Source of the DNA: Chitinophaga sp. S165
Lineage (GTDB): Bacteria > Bacteroidota > Bacteroidia > Chitinophagales > Chitinophagaceae
NCBI RefSeq assembly: GCF_003182155.1
Contig: NZ_QGTG01000001.1
Coordinates: 1,856,991-1,920,990 of the forward strand
Length of the DNA: 64,000 nucleotides
Direction of reading: 5' to 3'
Part shown: in pieces, positions 54,730 through 63,641 of the stretch
How the letters are laid out: each line of letters opens with the position of its first letter
How positions within the stretch are numbered: position 1 is the first letter of the stretch
Position numbers and translations under genes: made by a program
The notes under the pieces: generated by a model
Told to the model about the DNA's origin: nothing
What the model saw: the letters and a program-made list of their open reading frames with translations, nothing else
The model's database searches: none

Positions 54730-56109
54730 TTACTTGTATATCTTGCCTTCCTTATTAAATTCCCTGATCAGGCCTTCTTCCAGGTCATTTGCAGATACTG
54801 GCGAGATCTGACCGTCTTTCTGCATATTCTTCAGAAAACAATACTGTGCAACGTTGATAATAGAAGCCCCGGAAATTTCATGCATGGCAGATACTTTATC
54901 CAGTATCCCCTCTCTTTCCATCATATGGTCGGGCAGGATCATTTTCCAGAGTTGCAGGCGCTCTGCCTGGTTAGGCATAGGGAATTGTATGATAGACTGA
55001 AAACGCCTGGAAAAAGCGGGATCAATATTATTTTTAAAGTTGGAAGCCAGTATCACCAGACCATTATAGTTTTCAATGCGCTGTAACAGGTAGGCGATCT
55101 CCTGATTGGCGTATTTATCATGTGCATCCCTGATATTTGTACGCTTGCCGAATAATGCATCGGCTTCATCAAAGAACAGTATCCAGTTCTTATGTTCTGC
55201 TTTGTCAAATAAGTGAGACAGGTTCTTTTCTGTTTCTCCAATGAACTTGGATACCACCAGCGACAGATCAATACGGAATACATCGAAGTCCTCCTGTGTA
55301 TTGTCCGGATCTTCCGCTGGATCACGTTTTCCAAGCAGACACGCGGAGAGTGTCTTACCTGTTCCCGGAGGACCATAAAATAACGCACGATAACCTGGCT
55401 TCAGACGCTTATTGGTGGCTCTTAGCTTATCTTTCAGGCGTAACCATTTCTTCAGTTCCTGCAACTGCTCCATTGTCTGTGCGTTCAACACAAGGTCCTG
55501 CCAATCCAACGGCGTCGTAATACTTTCAGCGGGAAAATCGTTCCCAAAACGTGGCTTCGCATAGGAACCCGTCAGGAACAGATCAATGTACTCCTGCGAC
55601 ATCACTATCTTTCCGCTCATGGCCGGTTCTCCTTCTTCCGGCTTTTCCAGCCATAATACCTGCCGTTTTGCAAAGAGATGTGATTCGCCCAGCAGTTGCA
55701 TCTTACTGATGCGGACAGACAGGTCCATCCCTGCCAGCAGGAATAAAAAGGTATCTCCGGTTGGCAATAATCCCCGGAACTGCGTGCCTTTCACACAACC
55801 GATCAGTGGAAAATCACCCTTATCTACCAGATATTCGTGAATAAGGTCTTCAAAGAATACTGCATTGATATGCGGAGCCAGTGCCATAATAAGCAGTAGC
55901 TGCGCGTCTTTATCCAGTTCATTCTCCTGGATGAATTTTGTTAGTGGGGCATCGGGCCAGGCAGTGCCTGGCTGAATATTTTCATCTGGTATTGTGGGGA
56001 CTGTTCCGGTTTCGGCGCCAAAATACTGGGACAGCCGCTTCCGCATTTCGGTTTGCAGCCATGTGAGGTACTCCTGCAAGGCTGCTGCATTCATGGTATT
56101 ATCAATCAT
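54730..56109 (-). CDS. eCIS-associated AAA ATPase (Pvc15-like)
   Basis: The 459-residue protein has an N-terminal helical domain (1-200) of unknown fold and a AAA core (about 205-440): Walker A GPPGTGKT (246-253), Walker B FFDEAD (312-317), sensor 1 ILASNFKNN and the arginine finger SRRF. AAA ATPases of this type belong to extracellular contractile injection systems, where Pvc15-like proteins are thought to help effector loading or assembly. It is the last gene of the minus-strand eCIS segment visible here. Confidence 0.92.
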   Translation of the reverse strand: MIDNTMNAAALQEYLTWLQTEMRKRLSQYFGAETGTVPTIPDENIQPGTAWPDAPLTKFIQENELDKDAQLLLIMALAPHINAVFFEDLIHEYLVDKGDFPLIGCVKGTQFRGLLPTGDTFLFLLAGMDLSVRISKMQLLGESHLFAKRQVLWLEKPEEGEPAMSGKIVMSQEYIDLFLTGSYAKPRFGNDFPAESITTPLDWQDLVLNAQTMEQLQELKKWLRLKDKLRATNKRLKPGYRALFYGPPGTGKTLSACLLGKRDPAEDPDNTQEDFDVFRIDLSLVVSKFIGETEKNLSHLFDKAEHKNWILFFDEADALFGKRTNIRDAHDKYANQEIAYLLQRIENYNGLVILASNFKNNIDPAFSRRFQSIIQFPMPNQAERLQLWKMILPDHMMEREGILDKVSAMHEISGASIINVAQYCFLKNMQKDGQISPVSANDLEEGLIREFNKEGKIYK

Positions 56110-56171
56110 AACTCTGAGGCTAATTCAAACTATTTTATTCTGTACGGGTTTCAACTAATACGGTACGATCA

Positions 56172-57158
56172 TCAGGTCAGAAATTCTGTGATATCAGTAA
56201 TAACAACTCTTCCATCCATCCCTCCTGAAATCAGCTGTTTTCCATCGGCACTGAATTGGAGCGCCTTTACTGCGTCCTCATGTATATCTTTTTCCATCAG
56301 GAACTCACCAGTCGATATACTTCTGAGAAACACTTTCCCTCCTAACCCACCAATAGCAAAAAAGCGGGAAGACGGATGAAAAGTAAAGCCGGATGAACCT
56401 TCAAAATCTTCATTCAGATATTGCGGCAACAATCTTTCCATTTCCGGCAGTTCCCAAAGCAGATCAGCATATGGCAAACGTGCTGTCACGTAAAGATACT
56501 TTTCCGATTTATCTATCTCTATATGACCTGCCTGCAAAACTCCTCCGGGATATTGCTCTTTGCGCTTTCCGGAGCTGATATCATAGACAGAAAACTTATT
56601 GTCGTTGTTCCCGGTTATAATGACGGCGCTGTCCTGTTTAAAAAACGCTGCTCCTGCAGGCAGATTACCATAAGAAGCTGTCTGTACCCAATCCGGCATC
56701 TTATAATAATCCTTAACGACTTCCGCAGACAGGCCTTTCGTAGTGTCAAAGGCTTTATACTTGTTATAGCTCCACAACTCGTCATCATTACTATCCAGCA
56801 CAGATACTTCCCTGCCTACGACCAGCAACAGGTCCTTATGGGCGGCATAACGCACTTTCTGAGGACTGTCGAAAGGGATCTCCTTCTGCAGGTACATATC
56901 CTTCATGTTAAAAAACCTGATATAGTCTATCGCGATCAGATAGGCCAGTGTATCACTATGTCTGTTAAAGGAAAGGCTCAATATACTGGATACGTTTCCG
57001 GCCTCCTCTTCTACTACACATTCCCAGGTGTCTGTATTCCAGATCGTCAGACTGGGATTACGGTCTTTGTCAACGAGTTTGCCAACTGCCAGCCATTTTC
57101 CATCAGGGCTGACTGCCATGCTTAATACCGGTCCTTTGTTCTTGAATTTTAGTTCCAT
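56172..57158 (-). CDS. WD40-like beta-propeller protein
   Basis: The 328-residue protein has about six WD40/beta-propeller blades: PVLSMAVSPDGKWLAVG, then SSILSLSFNRHSDTLAYL, FTFHPSSRFFAIGGLGGKVF and AVKALQFSADGKQLISGGMDG. There is no signal peptide. It lies 16 bases after the HNH-type DUF4157 gene and 62 bases before the AAA gene, so it is in the eCIS operon. It may be an adaptor, chaperone or immunity protein; none of these can be shown from sequence. Confidence 0.87.
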   Translation of the reverse strand: MELKFKNKGPVLSMAVSPDGKWLAVGKLVDKDRNPSLTIWNTDTWECVVEEEAGNVSSILSLSFNRHSDTLAYLIAIDYIRFFNMKDMYLQKEIPFDSPQKVRYAAHKDLLLVVGREVSVLDSNDDELWSYNKYKAFDTTKGLSAEVVKDYYKMPDWVQTASYGNLPAGAAFFKQDSAVIITGNNDNKFSVYDISSGKRKEQYPGGVLQAGHIEIDKSEKYLYVTARLPYADLLWELPEMERLLPQYLNEDFEGSSGFTFHPSSRFFAIGGLGGKVFLRSISTGEFLMEKDIHEDAVKALQFSADGKQLISGGMDGRVVITDITEFLT

Positions 57159-57174
57159 CGTTACTATTTATTTT

Positions 57175-60100
57175 CTAGCGGAATGCTTCGTATACACCAC
57201 CTTTTCCTCGTATCGTCTTCGCATTTTTTATATCATTGTCTGCTATTTTACTCTGAAATCCGGGTCCTACAGACAGCTCATATGTTTCTCCGCTCTTCTT
57301 GCTGTTATGCTGTTTGGTTATTAAACGCAGATTATTATCTCCTATTACCTGTTGCTCTCTTTCACCGTCATGGGTATCACGTCCTCTGGCTGTCCATAAC
57401 ATGCCAAGATCATCGATATGGTCCACTTCATATTTAGCTTTCGTTGGATCATATGTCTTATAATCCGCATTTTCATCGACAATCATAACTCCTTCCTGGC
57501 GATTGCCTGACTTAGTAGGATAGTGTATTGACAACTGCTTCCATTCAGTATCGTTACCTTTCTTTGCCTTATCTTTTGCATCCAGCGCTTTGGCGACCAT
57601 AAAGTTTCTGCCTCTTGTTGGATGATTGTAGATCTCATCCCTTTTCTTCTTCCAGCCGTGCATATTCTCATACAACCATGGACGTATGCTCTTACTACCC
57701 GGACTCCAACTTTTCGGCAACTCCCTCAGGGCAGGAATAGGATCATTATATTCAACCAGTTGTCCTGCTGCAACAGCCTTACTAATTATAAATATCATCT
57801 CACCAGGCCATCTGTTACCACTTTCTTTCTTGAAGGTCTTATTAGACAGGATCTTTCTCACGTCTATCATATGCACTTTATCCTGGTCCTTATATATTTC
57901 ACTGATCCTGTATATATCTCCTTTATATTTAAAGTGGGCTCCCACCTTAAATCCCGGAGGAATTGTAGCTGTAGTAGCGACACCGCTTCCCGGCACCTCA
58001 TCCTTCTTCTTCATTCTCTGCACATAAAGATAATTCCAATGATCCTTTTTATCAATAACCGTAATTGACTTGAAAGTTTTTCCGTGTGATTTTTCAACAT
58101 CGGCAGCTACCTTCTCCGCTTCTGGCCTTGTAAGCTTTTTATCACCTTCTGCGGCCTTCTCATCTTTGGCTTTCAACGCCTTAACTCCTTCTGTAAGTTG
58201 CTTTTCGGACTCTTTACTTTGTCCTGTCTCTTCTTTCTCATCTCCAGGTTTCATACTTGCTTTCACCTTAACAGACTGCTTATTCGGCATGCCGGCCATA
58301 ACACCTGTTACAATCCAGAGATCAGCACCTTGCGCTTTGAAGGTGATCCCCGTTATATTAAACTGCTTTTTGATTCCATCTAAAACTGCGCTTAGTTCGG
58401 TTCGGGTCATTGGTTTATGACCTTCCAATTCCTTTACCTTCTTCATGGCAGCGGCAAAGTTCTTCATTGCTTCAGGGTCTGCTTTGCCTTTGTCCTTTTC
58501 CTTACCTTTTCCGCCTGCTCCTGGTGCGCCGCCTTTACCCGGAGCACCTCCTGCTGCCGGTTTACCAGGTGCTGCAGGCGGTGGTGCTGCTCCTGCCGGT
58601 GGAGTGGCGCCAGCTGCACCTCCATCAACGAATTTACCCTGCTTATCTTTATCTCCCGCACCGCTCTTCGATGGTACATGATCATCCACAAGATCGGTCA
58701 TGAACTTCGCTCCATCGAATTTCGCCTCACTGAATGTAACTTCCGGTACCTTACCAGAGCCTAACACGTATTCCATATCTGCTCCTATGCCGAATTCACC
58801 CGGCAACGGATATTCAAGCGCCCCAATTGGCCACGTCCATTTCTTATCCGGTAATGGTGACCACCACGGACTATCCAGTTCTACAAACAGATCGCCACTC
58901 AAACCTAAGAACGGTTGGGCTGCTATTTCCATATGCCCCTTGAAGAAGAACTCTCCGGGATCGCGGTAACCGATCGTTGGCCGCGCATCTACATAACCTT
59001 TCACACCCGCATCTGCGTTAATGCCTACTCCCACTTTCAGATCATGTCCCGCCAGTTCAATACCGGCACCTCCTTCGGCTCGTAAACGAAGACCCGCATA
59101 AGCTGACATATTCAATGACCCCGACAGGGATATATTCTTCGCTATATCAGGATCATTGGAATAAGTACCAGCTACCTCTATGTTATAGATCTTCGCAGGA
59201 CCTACTTTCGCTAATGCGATCAACGCCATATTCGCAAACACAAATACATTTCCTATCACAGGCAAGCCGTAAGCAGCACGTGCTTCCAGCTTGAATAATT
59301 CTTTGTTGTAGTCTTTCTGCTGGAACAGAATGATCTCTTTGGGTGGCGCGATCTTACCGATCACCGTCACAAAACCTTTACCATCTACGATCACATTCAC
59401 ACTACCCGCAAACCACTCCGTCATATTGAAGGTCAACGTACCCATTCCGGCCATCCCGCGAGGGCCTTTGCCTTCAGCGGCCGGTATTTCTGCAGGTGGC
59501 ACCGCTTCTTCTGCAGGTGCGCCTCCCAGTTGCGTCTTCGCAAAATTGTCCGCTGTCTTCTTATCCGTCATCACCAACATCAAAGAACCACTCAACCTGT
59601 CACCGGAGTAACCCACCATGCCTTTCACATCCAGCACTCCTTCCTGGAACTTCGCCGCTATCTCTCCCGAGAAGCCCTTGAAGCTAACGCCAAATGCGCC
59701 CTCTCCTGACATCTTATCTTCCACCAAAGTGATCTCAAGATTACCTTTGGCAACACCATTGATATCCAGTTCTGCTGACACCTGTGCTGAAGGCTTCATA
59801 TTTACAAAGCCCAGGTCCATGTTCGCTTCCGCAAAGCTGCCTACCTTCACTTTAACACCATTCAGGGTAAAAGTAAAGGTCCCGTTCTCAAACGTATTCG
59901 TCGCTTTGGATAGTACGTTCTCTACATCTATACCTGTTAACCAACCTAATGCTTTGCCATTCTTGCGCAGCCATTGAGGTATGGCTTCCGGTGCATTACT
60001 TTGCCCGATAGTAGCAAAGCCGCTTACTTCTCCATTGGCAAGTCTTACCGCAAGCATCGGGTTAGCGGCACTGAACATCGGCATGTTCAATGGCAGATAA

Positions 60101-61128
60101 GCATTCTTCAGACTTTCCATCACACCGTCCTTCTCTCTCACTTTAATTACGCCGGCACCAGCTATCTTACCCGCGTTAATATTTACGTCCAGTCCTTTAC
60201 GGCCAGCTGCTTTGATCGCTTCCGCCAGGTTTGCAGAAGGATTAAAGCTGCCAGATGAAATATTCACGACTTCTCCCGGTGCAGCTGACGGCGCTGCCGC
60301 CGGTTTAGTTGCCGGCGCACGTTGTACCGCATCACTCAATGTAGGATCTGCCTTCTTTTGTACAGCAGCTCCCTGTTGTACGGTATGCGTCAGTTCATGT
60401 GCCAGCAGATGCCTGCCTGTGCTGCTGGTCGCATCAAATTTATTGTCGTTGAAATAAATATCATTACCATGAGTGAACGCCTGCGCCTGCAGGTCGTTGC
60501 TCAGTTCCGCAGCCTCTGTACCCGTATGTACACGGACATTACTGAAGTCTGCACCTATGGATGATTCCATAGCCGTCCTGGTATCAGAAGGCAATGGCGT
60601 ACCTGATCCTTTCGTCTTCTGCAAACGTGCTTCCAGTCCGCTGTTGGCAGCATCTTTTGCTCCGCTGTCAGGAGCTGCGCCAGTCTCTTTCTTCTGAATA
60701 TTGTCTGGTGGGTCGCCCATACTATCGAAGATCGGCTTACGTTGCACCTTTTTCTCTTCAGCCGATATGTCTTCTTCCTTCCCTTCCTGCTCCTTCATCT
60801 GCAATGCACCTTGTTGCGCTGCCGCTGCCGGCACATGCCCGGAAGGCACTGTACTGACAGCCGCCGGTGCTGCAACCTTCGTCTCTGTCGCTGCCGGTTG
60901 ACTCATCCGCTGAACCACCTTATCAGCTACCTGGTCTGCCTGCTTTTCATAATGATCGTCAGGCTTTCCGATAGTAAGTTTCCGTTGAACGAAAAAGGGT
61001 TCTTTCGCTGTTTCTTTCTCTCCGAAAAAAGCATTGCTTCCTTCGTCCTTTCCGAAAAAAGAATTACCTGCAGGCTGTTGCTGCTGAGCCTTCGTGGAAG
61101 AACTTTTATTATCAGTTGCTTTTATCAT
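57175..61128 (-). CDS. Large DUF4157 eCIS effector candidate with C-terminal HNH-like nuclease
   Basis: The 1,317-residue protein begins with three FF motifs (FFGKDEG, FFGEKE, FFVQRKL) and the segment KLTIGKPDDHYEKQADQVAD, shared with the 61219 protein. DUF4157 spans about 175-255 with HELTH at 244-248. The middle (about 290-800) is a long beta-rich part with strands such as VKVGSFAEANMDLGF, then a Pro/Gly/Ala-rich linker near 845-890 (PPAGAAPPPAAPGKPAAGGA). The C-terminus has EVDHIDDLG (from 1234), DNNLRLITKQHNSKK (from 1264) and YEAFR, the HNH-nuclease pattern of polymorphic toxins. It should be a cargo effector of the contractile system, cutting nucleic acid. No immunity gene is obvious. 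Confidence 0.88.
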   Translation of the reverse strand: MIKATDNKSSSTKAQQQQPAGNSFFGKDEGSNAFFGEKETAKEPFFVQRKLTIGKPDDHYEKQADQVADKVVQRMSQPAATETKVAAPAAVSTVPSGHVPAAAAQQGALQMKEQEGKEEDISAEEKKVQRKPIFDSMGDPPDNIQKKETGAAPDSGAKDAANSGLEARLQKTKGSGTPLPSDTRTAMESSIGADFSNVRVHTGTEAAELSNDLQAQAFTHGNDIYFNDNKFDATSSTGRHLLAHELTHTVQQGAAVQKKADPTLSDAVQRAPATKPAAAPSAAPGEVVNISSGSFNPSANLAEAIKAAGRKGLDVNINAGKIAGAGVIKVREKDGVMESLKNAYLPLNMPMFSAANPMLAVRLANGEVSGFATIGQSNAPEAIPQWLRKNGKALGWLTGIDVENVLSKATNTFENGTFTFTLNGVKVKVGSFAEANMDLGFVNMKPSAQVSAELDINGVAKGNLEITLVEDKMSGEGAFGVSFKGFSGEIAAKFQEGVLDVKGMVGYSGDRLSGSLMLVMTDKKTADNFAKTQLGGAPAEEAVPPAEIPAAEGKGPRGMAGMGTLTFNMTEWFAGSVNVIVDGKGFVTVIGKIAPPKEIILFQQKDYNKELFKLEARAAYGLPVIGNVFVFANMALIALAKVGPAKIYNIEVAGTYSNDPDIAKNISLSGSLNMSAYAGLRLRAEGGAGIELAGHDLKVGVGINADAGVKGYVDARPTIGYRDPGEFFFKGHMEIAAQPFLGLSGDLFVELDSPWWSPLPDKKWTWPIGALEYPLPGEFGIGADMEYVLGSGKVPEVTFSEAKFDGAKFMTDLVDDHVPSKSGAGDKDKQGKFVDGGAAGATPPAGAAPPPAAPGKPAAGGAPGKGGAPGAGGKGKEKDKGKADPEAMKNFAAAMKKVKELEGHKPMTRTELSAVLDGIKKQFNITGITFKAQGADLWIVTGVMAGMPNKQSVKVKASMKPGDEKEETGQSKESEKQLTEGVKALKAKDEKAAEGDKKLTRPEAEKVAADVEKSHGKTFKSITVIDKKDHWNYLYVQRMKKKDEVPGSGVATTATIPPGFKVGAHFKYKGDIYRISEIYKDQDKVHMIDVRKILSNKTFKKESGNRWPGEMIFIISKAVAAGQLVEYNDPIPALRELPKSWSPGSKSIRPWLYENMHGWKKKRDEIYNHPTRGRNFMVAKALDAKDKAKKGNDTEWKQLSIHYPTKSGNRQEGVMIVDENADYKTYDPTKAKYEVDHIDDLGMLWTARGRDTHDGEREQQVIGDNNLRLITKQHNSKKSGETYELSVGPGFQSKIADNDIKNAKTIRGKGGVYEAFR

Positions 61129-61218
61129 TTCTCAGAGATAGAAAATATTCATTAGTCGTGGTATAATAAAAAATATACGATACCATAGCCTATGGGTAAC
61201 AATGTATTAACTCACATA

Positions 61219-62745
61219 TCAGGGTACCGCAGGAACAGGGGGATCGGTTACATCATCAGTTGCAGTCTTGCTGGTACTATGCATGTCGTCAACATAAGTC
61301 TTAAATTCCTCCTTCCAGGCCTTTTTCAGTTCTTTAAATTCCTTCATGGTAACAGGTGTCTCTATTACGATCTCTGGAAAAGGATGAGACTTTACATATT
61401 CCATAAAATCGGTACCGTGACTTCCTTCGTGGAAACCAAGCGTACCATGCCCGGCGTCCTTGTCAGCCTTAATATGACCTCTTCCATAAGCTGAATCAGA
61501 AGACGAAGTAACTTTTTTTCCATAGATGGTCTGAATAGTCAGTTTCTTGGAAATAGTGACACTCTCAATCTTTTTCTGCTTATTATATTTCAGCGAAAAA
61601 CTAACGCTGATACCACCGTTTGTTTTCGCGTTATTCGCCGGCACCTTATCTGCCTTTGTTGCCTTTCTGTCTGGTTTTACCACTACGGTAAAATCACCGA
61701 TAGGAAACTTTGCGATCTTCGATTTTTTATCCGGCACCACGCCTTCAGGCAAAGGAGTTGAGATCTCCCGTTGTACTCCTGGAGTGCTATGAGCGGCCGA
61801 AGCAGAGGACGGTTTGCCTTCAATGGCAGGTGCTGCTCCCTGTTGTACAACATGCGTCAGTTCGTGTGCCAGAAGATGTTTACCGGCTGATGAATCCGTA
61901 TCATATTTACCACTATTGAAATAAACGTCGTTGCCATGTGTAAAAGCTTGCGCACCCAACTCGTTACTCAGCGCTGTAGCTTTCTCTCCTGTATGAATAC
62001 GCACGTTACCAAAATCAGCTCCTATAGAATTGCTCATTTCATTTCGTACGTCACGTGGAAGCGGTGTTCCATCACCCCGCTGGTCTTTCAGTTGCTGCGC
62101 CAACTGAGCACTACCTTCCTGCGCACCGCCTGAATTATTTCCCTTTGCCATTATCGCAGGTGCTCCACCTTTCTTTTCTTCTTTTTCTTCCTTCAGCACT
62201 TCGTCAGCCGCTGGTTTCTTTTCCTGTTCTTCTTTCTTCTGCACAGCAGTATCCTCTTCCTTATCAGGCTCAGATTTCTTTTGCAGTTTCTCTTCCTCTT
62301 TACCTTTATCTTCCTTTTTCTGTACTGTCTTCTCTTCCTCCTTTTTATCAGGTTCTGACTTCTTCTGCACAGGTTTCTCCTCTTCCTTATTATCGGGGTC
62401 AGACTTTTTCTGCACCGTTTTCTCCTCTTCCTTATCTCCCGCACCTTTTTTCTGCACATTCTTTTCCTCCTCCTTCTTTTCAGGCATAGCCTGTACCGCA
62501 GAAATTTCCTTCCGCTGTACTGCCGTTCCTTCTGCTGCCGCCGGACGGTTCACAACTTTGTCGGCAACGCTGTCAGCCTCCTTTTCATACTGGTCTCCCG
62601 GAGCACCAATGCTCAGTTTCGGTTGAAAAAAAGCATTCTCTTTTGCTTGTATAGGTTTTGAAGGACTGAAAAAAGGGCCCTCTTTTCTATCTGTTTTCTC
62701 GGGGTTACGATGTCTCCGATAGCGACGACTATTACTCGTTTTCAT
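61219..62745 (-). CDS. DUF4157 eCIS effector candidate with a second HExxH domain
   Basis: The 508-residue protein has FF motifs (FFSPSK, FFQPKLSIGAPGDQYEKEAD) at residues 25-58, a repetitive acidic/basic segment of about 85 residues (89-175) built from EEEKxVQKKxxPDK units, then DUF4157 (about 225-305) with HELTH at 294-298. The C-terminal domain (about 325-485) has its own zinc-like motif HEGSH (439-443) in GTLGFHEGSHGTDFMEYV. This suggests a second metallopeptidase domain that would be the active cargo. It is 24 bases from the ParA gene. Confidence 0.88.
   Translation of the reverse strand: MKTSNSRRYRRHRNPEKTDRKEGPFFSPSKPIQAKENAFFQPKLSIGAPGDQYEKEADSVADKVVNRPAAAEGTAVQRKEISAVQAMPEKKEEEKNVQKKGAGDKEEEKTVQKKSDPDNKEEEKPVQKKSEPDKKEEEKTVQKKEDKGKEEEKLQKKSEPDKEEDTAVQKKEEQEKKPAADEVLKEEKEEKKGGAPAIMAKGNNSGGAQEGSAQLAQQLKDQRGDGTPLPRDVRNEMSNSIGADFGNVRIHTGEKATALSNELGAQAFTHGNDVYFNSGKYDTDSSAGKHLLAHELTHVVQQGAAPAIEGKPSSASAAHSTPGVQREISTPLPEGVVPDKKSKIAKFPIGDFTVVVKPDRKATKADKVPANNAKTNGGISVSFSLKYNKQKKIESVTISKKLTIQTIYGKKVTSSSDSAYGRGHIKADKDAGHGTLGFHEGSHGTDFMEYVKSHPFPEIVIETPVTMKEFKELKKAWKEEFKTYVDDMHSTSKTATDDVTDPPVPAVP
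61482..61489. other. Position near codons GRGHIKADKD in the HExxH domain
   Basis: This marks the segment YGRGHIKADKDAGHGT just before the HEGSH motif. It contains two further histidines, one of which could be an extra metal ligand. This is an inference from spacing only. Confidence 0.25.
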
Positions 62746-62769
62746 ATCTATCGATTTTATTGAAGCGGG

Positions 62770-63552
62770 CTATTGTTCAGCCACTGTTAAAAGGCGTTCT
62801 TTTATTTCCGTTGCCAGGGCGTAATAATCTTTTGCGCCATTGGCATTAACATCAAATGTGAAGATATCTTTGGATTGCTCCTGTGCCTTTGCCAGGGAGA
62901 TATTACTGCGAATACCTGCCTCCAGCACCCATCCGGGGTACAGGTCCTGTAGCTGTGACCTGATCTGACGATGCATGCTTTTATGTTCGTCAAATTTTGT
63001 CAATACAATACCGAGTATTTCCAGCCTTTTGTTTAACTGCTTTTTGATCAGCTGTACATTCTTTACAAAACGTTGTACACCTTTAAAAGGCAGAAATTCC
63101 GCCTGCAGGGGCATTAATACATAATTGCTGGCAGTAAGGGCATTGACTGTCAGCATACCTACTGCCGGTGGACAATCGATCACTACCATATCGTAGGTAT
63201 CATCCAGCTGACCAAGTATCTGGTTTAACAGCTGCTCTCTGCCATACATGCTTACCAGCTCCAGTTCAGCGCTGGCCAGTTCGAGATTGGCCGGAATAAG
63301 GGGCAATACGCCCGTTTCCACAATTGCCTTGCTGACATCCGTCAGCTCTCCGGAGGCAGCCTGTTTTAGCAGTTCGTATATACTCAGGTCCGAATCGTCC
63401 GCGATACCAAGTGATTGGGTAAGATTGGCTTGTGGGTCAAGGTCAATGAGCAGCACGTTCTTTCCCATCCGCTGGAAGGCAGCAGCAAGATTCAGAGCCG
63501 TCGTTGTTTTGCCTGAACCGCCTTTTTGTATTGCAATGGACAGAACGATCAT
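62770..63552 (-). CDS. ParA/MinD-type ATPase in the eCIS locus
   Basis: The 260-residue protein has the deviant Walker A KGGSGKTT (residues about 10-17), the switch I region with DLDPQANLTQSLG and Walker B VVIDCPPAVG. It is a ParA-family ATPase. No ParB gene or parS-like site is visible. It lies between the tape-measure-type gene and the effector genes on the same strand, so it probably helps position or load the injection system rather than segregate a chromosome. Confidence 0.93.
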   Translation of the reverse strand: MIVLSIAIQKGGSGKTTTALNLAAAFQRMGKNVLLIDLDPQANLTQSLGIADDSDLSIYELLKQAASGELTDVSKAIVETGVLPLIPANLELASAELELVSMYGREQLLNQILGQLDDTYDMVVIDCPPAVGMLTVNALTASNYVLMPLQAEFLPFKGVQRFVKNVQLIKKQLNKRLEILGIVLTKFDEHKSMHRQIRSQLQDLYPGWVLEAGIRSNISLAKAQEQSKDIFTFDVNANGAKDYYALATEIKERLLTVAEQ

Positions 63553-63641
63553 GGGGGTGAATTAAACTGAATGATTAAAATTGGATTCTATTTACATCGT
63601 TTTTGGCGTAGGGCCTCAACCGGTAATACCGAAATCATCCC

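Noticed and set aside
56172..57158. WD40-like protein called as immunity protein
   Set aside because: Position alone suggests it. There is no sequence evidence, so it is kept only as a hypothesis.
57183..61155. Many plus-strand frames opposite the large DUF4157/HNH gene
   Set aside because: They are antisense shadows of a GC-rich, long, clearly coding minus-strand gene. None shows a known domain.
62193..62459. Lys/Arg-rich 88-codon minus-strand frame
   Set aside because: It is a frame-shifted reading of the EEEK-VQKK repeat of the 61219 gene.
62200..62480. Regular DNA repeats that might look like a CRISPR array
   Set aside because: The repeats are in frame and code for EEEK-VQKK units; there are no unique spacers of constant length and no cas genes.
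62770..63552. ParA as a plasmid or chromosome partition gene
   Set aside because: No ParB, parS, rep or origin features are near, and it sits in the eCIS gene row.
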